Origin: Deltaproteobacteria bacterium UBA2957
Lineage (GTDB): Bacteria; Myxococcota_A; UBA796
DNA: 12,441 bases
Reading direction: 5' to 3'
Assembly: GCA_002348535.1 (NCBI GenBank)
Contig: DEBL01000262.1
Span: 1 to 12,441 of the forward strand
In this document: positions 7,447 to 12,441 of the stretch, one piece after another
Layout of the letters: each line of letters starts with the position of its first letter
Position numbering within the stretch: position 1 is the stretch's first letter
Position numbers and translations under genes: made by a program
The notes under the pieces: generated by a model
What the model was told of the DNA's origin: nothing
What the model saw: only the letters and a program-made list of their open reading frames with translations
The model's database searches: none

Positions 7447-8256
7447 TCACAGCATTCGGTTGGCATTCATGGGAATTTGCGTCCGCACGCGTTGGGTTCG
7501 GCTGGCGTCGTAGGTGGCCAGACAAAACCCTTCGCCGTCACCGCACTCTGCCACCACGGTTCCCCACGGGTCGACGATCATCGAATGTCCGTAGGACAGT
7601 CGCAGACCTTTGTCGTCATGGGGACCCCATTGGGCCGGGGCCACGACCCATGCTTGATTTTCGATGGCGCGCGCGCGCAGCAGGGTGTGCCAGTGGTCCT
7701 TACCGGTCATCATGGTGAATGCAGATGGAACCGCTAAAATTTCGGCTCCTTGGTCGCACAGGGCTCGATACACTTCGGGGAATCGCAAGTCGAAGCAGAT
7801 GCTCAGGCCCACCTTGCCGATCGGTGCCTCTGCAACGACAACCTCGGTTCCGCGCGCGGTGGTGTCGCTCTCGCGAAAGCACACCCCACCAGATTCGCTG
7901 AGGTCTACGTCGAACAGGTGCATTTTTCGGTACGTGGCGAGAGGCCGACCGTCGGGCCCGAACAGAAGGGATGTGTTGAAAGCATTGGTTCCATCATTGC
8001 GTTCTGCCACGGACCCCACCAGCAGCGTGATGCGGAGTTCCGCCGCGAGCTGGGCCAATCGCTGATGGGTTGGGCCATCGATCGCCTCCGCCAGTTTTAT
8101 TTTTTCTGCATGCGGTCCGAGGTAGGTGGTGGCCTCCGGTGTCGCGACGAATGTTGCACCGCAGGCGGCAGCTTCTCGAACCAAGGTTTCGGTGGTTCGG
8201 AGGTTCCGCTCAATGTCGGAAGAGCCGTTGAGTTGAACCGCGGCAATGATGGGCAT
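7447..8256 (-). CDS. Nit-type carbon-nitrogen hydrolase (amidase)
   Basis: A 269-residue member of the nitrilase superfamily, full length, most like the Nit1/Nit2 branch. Those enzymes hydrolyse amides such as deaminated glutathione or omega-amides such as alpha-ketoglutaramate in the cytoplasm, as metabolite repair. The triad is complete: Glu41 in TPEAT, Lys111 in YRKMHLFDVD, and Cys154 in ICFDLRFPE. YRKMHLFDVD and FDLRFPE are characteristic of the Nit1 group (deaminated glutathione amidase), which I favour, though substrate cannot be fixed by reading. There is no signal peptide or extra domain. The ATG start has AAGGAGG 4 nt upstream on this strand. The gene stands alone on the minus strand, convergent with the small secreted-protein gene and divergent from the sulfatase-like gene. 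Confidence 0.95.
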   Translation of the reverse strand: MPIIAAVQLNGSSDIERNLRTTETLVREAAACGATFVATPEATTYLGPHAEKIKLAEAIDGPTHQRLAQLAAELRITLLVGSVAERNDGTNAFNTSLLFGPDGRPLATYRKMHLFDVDLSESGGVCFRESDTTARGTEVVVAEAPIGKVGLSICFDLRFPEVYRALCDQGAEILAVPSAFTMMTGKDHWHTLLRARAIENQAWVVAPAQWGPHDDKGLRLSYGHSMIVDPWGTVVAECGDGEGFCLATYDASRTQRVRTQIPMNANRML

Positions 8257-8335
8257 ATCGCCTCCTTGTTATGGCCGATAAACCCTATCGCACCGGGAGC
8301 CTTTAGATGAACGGCAGGGAAGAAATGCAGACCGC
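8257..8335. promoter_or_regulatory. Divergent intergenic region
   Basis: This 79-bp gap separates the starts of two divergently transcribed genes, so it should hold at least one promoter in each direction. I cannot identify convincing -35/-10 boxes. A short inverted repeat, CGATA-AACCC-TATCG at 8276-8290, lies within it and could be an operator half-site pair, but it is too short to assert. Confidence 0.35.
8261..8267 (-). promoter_or_regulatory. Shine-Dalgarno for the Nit-type hydrolase
   Basis: On the minus strand this reads AAGGAGG, a near-perfect ribosome binding site 4 nt before the ATG at 8256. Confidence 0.85.
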
Positions 8336-9703
8336 TTGCGGCGCCGTACCCAAGATGACGCGTGCAGCGCAATGGGTGTAGTGCTTTACCTTGTGGTCAC
8401 TGTTGGGTGCGGATGGTTTCGCCCAGACGCCCCCGACGTATTCATCTTGTCGGTGGATACTCTCCGCGTCGATCACGTTTCCGCTTACAGTGCCTCGTCG
8501 CCCGCATCGACACCCAACATCGATGCACTGGCTGCGGATGGGATCCGGTTCACGGAGGCATTTTCTCCCGTTAGCGTGACGGGTCCGGCCTTTGCATCCG
8601 TCATGACGGGACTGGATCCTGAAGGTCATGGGGTGTTCACCAATCTGTTTAGGGGGGGGATACCGTTGTCGGATCAACACGTCACATTGGCGCAATCTTT
8701 CGCGGAAGCAGGCTACCGAACGGGGGCCTTTGTCTCGGCCTTTACGCTGCGGAGGGCCCTTGGTCTCGACCGCGGATTTTCAGTCTACAACGGGGGTGAA
8801 AATCGAAACCGTGATGGCGCCGAAACTGCTGCATCGATGGGCGCTTGGCTGAGCGTCCAAGACGGTCCAATATTTGGATGGTTCCATACCTTTGACCCGC
8901 ATGGGCCGCTGGCACGGCTGGCTGAGCCCTCTGAGCTGACCCAGCGTTGGGAGGAAGACACTGCGCATCTGCGCCATTTTCCTTCCTACCAGCGCATTGG
9001 GGCGATCACCCAGCACGACCTGTTCGAGTCTCTGTATGCCCGTGGCGTTGAGCGAGCAGATGCCTCCGTGGGCATGGTCGTCGATGCGCTGAAGGCGCTG
9101 GGACGGTACGACGATGCATTAATTGTGGTGCTAGCCGATCATGGAGAAGGGTTTCGTGAGCGCAGCCTTTGGTTTGATCACGGTACCTCCGCCCATGTGG
9201 AACAGACTCATGTTCCACTGGTGATCAAGCTCCCACGGAACCGGAAGGCGGGGACCACCGATGCACGACTGGTGAGTCTCGTGGATGTGGCTCCAACCGT
9301 TTTAGAAATCGCATCGCTTCGGTCAGGGGCAAGCGACGGATTTGCGCTGACCGGTACGGATCCCGTTCGGACTCTCGTTGCGAGTGAGAGTTCGCACTGC
9401 AAGGATGTCGAGGTGTTGGACTGTGTCCCCATTGGGGGTCAAGGGAAAGAACTCTCCATCCGGTCGCTGGACCTCACGGTGGTCAGTCAGAGCACGTCAG
9501 AAGGTGAGCAAGTTCATGCCTACGATCGTGAGAAAAATCCCGCGGAAATTCGTCCAACCCTCCAGCCGATACCCACGGAGATGAAGTCCGCGATGGATGC
9601 ACTCCGGATGGACCGGCGTGCCCGCGACTACGGACCGATGCCGGATGCCCGCGCCGTGGATGCAACGAGTTCCAATCTTCGAGCACTTGGCTATATGGAG
9701 TAG
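8336..9703 (+). CDS. Sulfatase/alkaline-phosphatase-superfamily lipoprotein with Thr nucleophile position
   Basis: About 455 residues with the sulfatase fold signature. Metal-binding Asp41 lies in SVDTLRVDH, FDPHGP is at 186-191, and ADHGEG (Asp268, His269) forms the second metal site. The nucleophile segment reads VTGPAFASVMTG, with Thr82 where formylglycine sulfatases have Cys or Ser in C/S-x-P-S-R. Thr is the nucleophile in related phosphoglycerol and phosphoethanolamine transferases, so hydrolysis or transfer of phospho-groups is more likely than sulfate release; this is inference. The C terminus (SSNLRALGYME) is a tail often seen in deltaproteobacterial members. A hydrophobic N terminus ending VTVGC (Cys25) suggests a lipoprotein signal. 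TTG 8336 gives an Arg-rich n-region; ATG 8372 gives a shorter peptide without basic residues. Neither has a well-spaced Shine-Dalgarno, so the start is uncertain. The glycosyltransferase-like gene follows closely. Confidence 0.92.
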   Translation: MRRRTQDDACSAMGVVLYLVVTVGCGWFRPDAPDVFILSVDTLRVDHVSAYSASSPASTPNIDALAADGIRFTEAFSPVSVTGPAFASVMTGLDPEGHGVFTNLFRGGIPLSDQHVTLAQSFAEAGYRTGAFVSAFTLRRALGLDRGFSVYNGGENRNRDGAETAASMGAWLSVQDGPIFGWFHTFDPHGPLARLAEPSELTQRWEEDTAHLRHFPSYQRIGAITQHDLFESLYARGVERADASVGMVVDALKALGRYDDALIVVLADHGEGFRERSLWFDHGTSAHVEQTHVPLVIKLPRNRKAGTTDARLVSLVDVAPTVLEIASLRSGASDGFALTGTDPVRTLVASESSHCKDVEVLDCVPIGGQGKELSIRSLDLTVVSQSTSEGEQVHAYDREKNPAEIRPTLQPIPTEMKSAMDALRMDRRARDYGPMPDARAVDATSSNLRALGYME

Positions 9704-9746
9704 TGACGCGGGCGGGACATCGGCGCAGACGTCGACCGTTTATTCG

Positions 9747-11408
9747 ATGGCGTCTTCATCGCCGGGGCTCGTTGCTGGTCCCCGGCCTCGCTGTGTGCAT
9801 TACTATGGCCTCGTGCCCGTTGGTTTAGGCTGGCAGCCATCGCGGGCCGTTCTGTACGGGAGCCATTCCATCATTTCGTCACTGTCATCGCTGTTTTACA
9901 AGTCGTGGGTGGTGCCTGCCATTACGGCAGTCGGGGTCGTGACTCATGCGAGCCGTTTTCGGGACCCTGGATATGGGATCGATGATGCATGGATTTCATT
10001 CCGTATTGCCCGAAACTGGGTGCGCGGCGACGGCCTGACCTTCAATCCGGGTGAGGCCCCTGTGGAGGGAATGACAAACCTTCTGTGGACCATCCTTTCT
10101 GGTGGGTGGATTGCAGTCTTCCCGTCGCAGAGCCCCATGGTCTGGGCGAGGGGGGTTGGGCTAGCATTGCTGCTGACATCCGCATGGATCACCGTCAGTC
10201 TGATCGGCAGAATTGCAATCCGAATGGGTGCCCGCCCGTGGCCGTCGCAGGCCGTCGCTGGTGCCATGATTGTGGCATCGGGATCGACGATCTACCACGC
10301 CTTGAGTGGACTGGAGACCAGCCTTTGGAGTGCGCTGTTTGTGGCGTCGCTCGCCTGTGGACTGCGTGGATACGAAGGTCGTGTATGGGGTGTGTGGGCA
10401 TGCGGACTCTTGCTCGGTGCGCTCGCGATGACGCGCCCCGAGGGAGTTCTTGTCGGTGGCCTGTTGTGCGCGGCTGCAATCCAGTCTGTGGGTCGTCGAT
10501 CGTGGCCGATGATTTTGATGTTTGCGGTCGCCGTTGTCGGACTCGAATGGTTCCGCTGGGCCTATTACGGTGCGCTCGTACCCAATACATTCCACGCCAA
10601 ACCGCCCGATGCCATGGCTGGCTTGCAGTACGGGTGGAGCTTTCTATGCTACGGGCTTGGAGGGGTGGGTCTATTGAGCTTGGTGGCCGTCTGGAAGCAC
10701 CACCCATGGACCCGTTGGTTCGTGTGTTTGACCTTGATTTTGGGTGCAGGCACGGTCTGGTCGGGCGGAGATTGGATGGCGGGCCATCGTCGCTTCACCT
10801 TGGTGACGTGGCTCATGGTGATGGGCTCCGGCATCGCTGTGGCAGCATCGTCTTCGCGGCGCGCGGGACTCATGGGTGCTGCGGGGTGCATTGTGGGGTC
10901 GCTGATGTCGGCCGTTCTTCATCCTCAAGCCGGACTGACGGAGCCCCGTGTGCTCCAAACCCTTGCGGAGCGTTCGCAGGCAGAGGGATTGCGTTCCGTC
11001 GGTTTGGTCGACATTGGATTGTTTGGCTGGATATTCGAGGGCGCAATCTATGACATGGTGGGGCTTACCGATCGCCACATCGCGAGTCAGGATGGGGTTC
11101 TCAACGAGAAGGAATGGGACGAACAGTACTTTCGATCGCACAGTCCAGCATTGATCTTGGTGCGCTCTCAGACCCCAGTCACAGACCCGCTGCAGGCGAT
11201 GCCCGTGATTGGCCACCCGGATGACAAAGTGCTCCTGAGTATTCTCGACCATGGCGGGTATTATCTCCGAACGACGGCTTCATTCGGCCCGGAACGGCAC
11301 ATTCTCGCCTTTGCGCGAAACGATGTGGTCCTTTCGGAGTCGCGGTGGGGTGCGGCGGCCCCCAAGGATCTGCGCCAGTTGATTATTGAGTATCAGGATA
11401 GCCGGTAG
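9747..11408 (+). CDS. Multi-pass GT-C glycosyltransferase-like membrane protein
   Basis: About 553 residues with ten to twelve hydrophobic segments, mostly between residues 54 and 387, then a soluble C-terminal domain of about 165 residues. The first extracytoplasmic loop carries GIDDAWISFRIARN (Asp79, Asp80), then GLTFNPGEAPVEGMTNLLW. Later come TRPEG at 229-233, YYGALVPNTFHAK at 273-285 and, in the C-terminal domain, YDMVGLTDRHIA. Together these recall bacterial GT-C enzymes that use polyprenyl-phosphate sugars, including the mycobacterial arabinosyltransferase AftB type; the acidic pair in the first loop is the usual catalytic site. It probably adds a sugar to a surface glycan or lipid on the periplasmic side. 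The frame is open upstream into the sulfatase gene; ATG 9747 is the first ATG past that stop, but lacks a Shine-Dalgarno, and GTG 9813 or 9909 are possible. Donor and acceptor are unknown. It ends 30 bp from the convergent gene. Confidence 0.87.
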   Translation: MASSSPGLVAGPRPRCVHYYGLVPVGLGWQPSRAVLYGSHSIISSLSSLFYKSWVVPAITAVGVVTHASRFRDPGYGIDDAWISFRIARNWVRGDGLTFNPGEAPVEGMTNLLWTILSGGWIAVFPSQSPMVWARGVGLALLLTSAWITVSLIGRIAIRMGARPWPSQAVAGAMIVASGSTIYHALSGLETSLWSALFVASLACGLRGYEGRVWGVWACGLLLGALAMTRPEGVLVGGLLCAAAIQSVGRRSWPMILMFAVAVVGLEWFRWAYYGALVPNTFHAKPPDAMAGLQYGWSFLCYGLGGVGLLSLVAVWKHHPWTRWFVCLTLILGAGTVWSGGDWMAGHRRFTLVTWLMVMGSGIAVAASSSRRAGLMGAAGCIVGSLMSAVLHPQAGLTEPRVLQTLAERSQAEGLRSVGLVDIGLFGWIFEGAIYDMVGLTDRHIASQDGVLNEKEWDEQYFRSHSPALILVRSQTPVTDPLQAMPVIGHPDDKVLLSILDHGGYYLRTTASFGPERHILAFARNDVVLSESRWGAAAPKDLRQLIIEYQDSR

Positions 11409-11438
11409 CCATCGGCGTGGGGACGCGAGACCTGCGGA

Positions 11439-12441
11439 TTACGATCCGTCTTCGGCATCAGGCTCATCAGTGGATTCGCACTCAAAGACGTGCAGCGCGA
11501 ACAATCCAGAGTCGCCGGCATCATAGCCGTCGACGACCACCACGATGGATTCGCCCTCAGCAAGCTCTGTCTGCAGGGCGCTTGTGCGGCCAGCAGCGCC
11601 ATCATCGTCGCAGTCCAACTCGCCGGATCCGGCGCAGGTTTCACCATCGGGTTCGTACAATCGGAGCACGGTATCAAAGCCGCTGTACAGCGTACTGAAC
11701 TCCCAGCATCCCGTTGTTGGGGCGGTCCACTCGTACGCTTTGTCTGGCCCTCCCGTTTCCGAGCACGCGCCCGCGTAGTCGTCGCTTGCGTCAATCGTCG
11801 AGCCCAAGACAACGTACTCACCCGTCCCGCTGCCCAGAATGTCGTCGATGACAAGGTCAGTGCTCAGCATTTCAATCGTCAACACATACTCGCCAGATTC
11901 GTCGTCGTATGACCATGAGTCGAGCCCGATGACGAGGTCATCGTCCCTGTCGAACGCGCGGACCAACACCGAACTGGGGTACGGTCCGCCGTCGTCATCG
12001 CAGTCGAATTCTTCGAGGTCGCAAGCGGTGTGGAAGCTCAAGATGGTGTCGTAGCTGCTGCCTTCGGTTGTAAACCGGTAGCAGCCGTCTCGAGGGCTCT
12101 TCCATGTAAACAGTTGATCGACGCCGTCTTCCTCTGGGCGTGCACAGTCTGATTCGTAGAAGTCCGTCATGTCGTCTGTTGTGCCGGACGCGATGCTCTC
12201 GCCTGTGGCATCACCGAGGTCCTCAGCACCAAGGACGTCGAGATCCTCACACTCGGGTTCTTCGTCGTCGGGTGGTCCCCCGTCCCCGTCGTCTCCGGTT
12301 TCATCCGCCGGTCCTTCGTCGGCATCATCGGATGGCTCTCCGCCATCGTCCCCCGATGAGCCGTCATCCGGTGGCCCACCGTCTGGAGGTCCGCCATCTG
12401 GGGGTCCACCATCCGGAGGCCCGCCATCCGGAGGTCCGCCA
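11439..12441 (-). CDS. Secreted acidic protein with GGPPD repeats and two PPC-like beta domains (5' end outside window)
   Basis: The frame is open from the window edge at 12441 to the TAA at 11439, so about 333 C-terminal residues are visible; the Met at 12170 is internal. The visible N-terminal part is GGPPD repeats, then an Asp/Glu/Gly/Ser linker. Two homologous domains follow, at about 12252-11869 and 11868-11463. Each contains a SGTTD/GSTID strand, a single Cys, an FTW/YEW-x-x-P turn, GCY/GCW, a YDT/FDT-x-L strand, a paired Cys and a DCDDDG loop, and ends in a VVVDG- or VIGLD-type strand. The pattern resembles bacterial pre-peptidase C-terminal (PPC) domains, common in secreted proteins of Myxococcota. 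The DCDDDG loop could bind calcium. The four-Cys pattern per domain suggests extracytoplasmic disulphides. The missing 5' end probably encodes a signal or lipoprotein peptide. No catalytic domain is visible. Confidence 0.85.
   Translation of the reverse strand, partial: GGPPDGGPPDGGPPDGGPPDGGPPDDGSSGDDGGEPSDDADEGPADETGDDGDGGPPDDEEPECEDLDVLGAEDLGDATGESIASGTTDDMTDFYESDCARPEEDGVDQLFTWKSPRDGCYRFTTEGSSYDTILSFHTACDLEEFDCDDDGGPYPSSVLVRAFDRDDDLVIGLDSWSYDDESGEYVLTIEMLSTDLVIDDILGSGTGEYVVLGSTIDASDDYAGACSETGGPDKAYEWTAPTTGCWEFSTLYSGFDTVLRLYEPDGETCAGSGELDCDDDGAAGRTSALQTELAEGESIVVVVDGYDAGDSGLFALHVFECESTDEPDAEDGS
12357..12441 (-). repeat. 15-bp tandem repeat encoding GGPPD pentapeptides
   Basis: About 5.7 units of period 15, with + strand form close to AGGTCCGCCATCCGG, run off the right edge of the window. 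Units differ mostly at third codon positions, so the peptide repeat Gly-Gly-Pro-Pro-Asp is kept. It forms a flexible linker in the secreted acidic protein. Confidence 0.92.

Noticed and set aside
8276..8290. Inverted repeat CGATA-AACCC-TATCG as an operator
   Set aside because: Five-base arms are too short to assert, and no regulator gene is nearby.
8570..8611. Classical formylglycine sulfatase
   Set aside because: No Cys or Ser in a C/S-x-P-S-R motif; the position is Thr followed by GPAF.
10085..11053. Long + strand open frame of 322 codons inside the GT-C gene
   Set aside because: Cys/Arg/Gly-rich shadow of the real gene with no recognisable domain, and the GT-C frame carries clear motifs and TM helices.
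12168..12170. Met codon as the start of the acidic secreted protein
   Set aside because: The same frame stays open to the window edge, with an acidic linker, the start of the first beta domain and the GGPPD repeats upstream.

Overview
The window is a GC-rich, densely packed stretch of bacterial chromosome. It reads as a former deltaproteobacterium, most likely Myxococcota. Four things point that way: two proteins with an N-terminal MJ0042-type zinc ribbon plus a GYF-like domain, a secreted protein with a MYXO-CTERM-like tail, a sulfatase-superfamily lipoprotein ending in the 'LRALGY' signature common in that group, and an Asp/Cys-rich secreted protein with a Gly-Pro-Asp repeat linker. This placement is inference from protein style; there is no rRNA or tRNA here. 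I see no mobile element, CRISPR array or RNA gene.

Region 1 (1-3113, + strand) is housekeeping. It holds the 3' part of glmU (UDP-GlcNAc synthesis for peptidoglycan and lipopolysaccharide), overlapping by 4 bp (ATGA) a complete UvrD/PcrA-type helicase gene.

Region 2 (3199-7442, + strand) is the most distinctive. Two adjacent paralogous genes each encode a zinc ribbon, a divergent GYF-like domain, an acidic linker, one transmembrane helix and periplasmic TPRs. The second overlaps a small MutT-like Nudix hydrolase gene whose Nudix box has Lys where a metal-binding Glu is expected. A small secreted, Cys-containing, MYXO-CTERM-like protein follows. The two membrane proteins look like trans-envelope adaptors; their domain order at the N terminus recalls GltJ/AgmX of the Myxococcus gliding machinery, but function here is unknown.

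Region 3 (7447-8256, - strand) is a single Nit-type carbon-nitrogen hydrolase gene with an intact Glu-Lys-Cys triad. It ends 4 bp from the preceding gene and is divergent from region 4.

Region 4 (8336-11408, + strand) pairs a sulfatase/alkaline-phosphatase-superfamily lipoprotein (Thr rather than Cys/Ser at the nucleophile position) with a multi-pass GT-C glycosyltransferase-like protein. This pairing suggests surface glycan or lipid modification.

Region 5 (11439-12441, - strand) is the 3' part of a gene for a secreted acidic protein. It carries GGPPD pentapeptide repeats followed by two copies of a Cys-containing beta domain resembling bacterial pre-peptidase C-terminal domains. Its start lies beyond the window.

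No gap between genes exceeds about 90 bp, apart from 115 bp upstream of the sulfatase-like gene if its ATG start is used.
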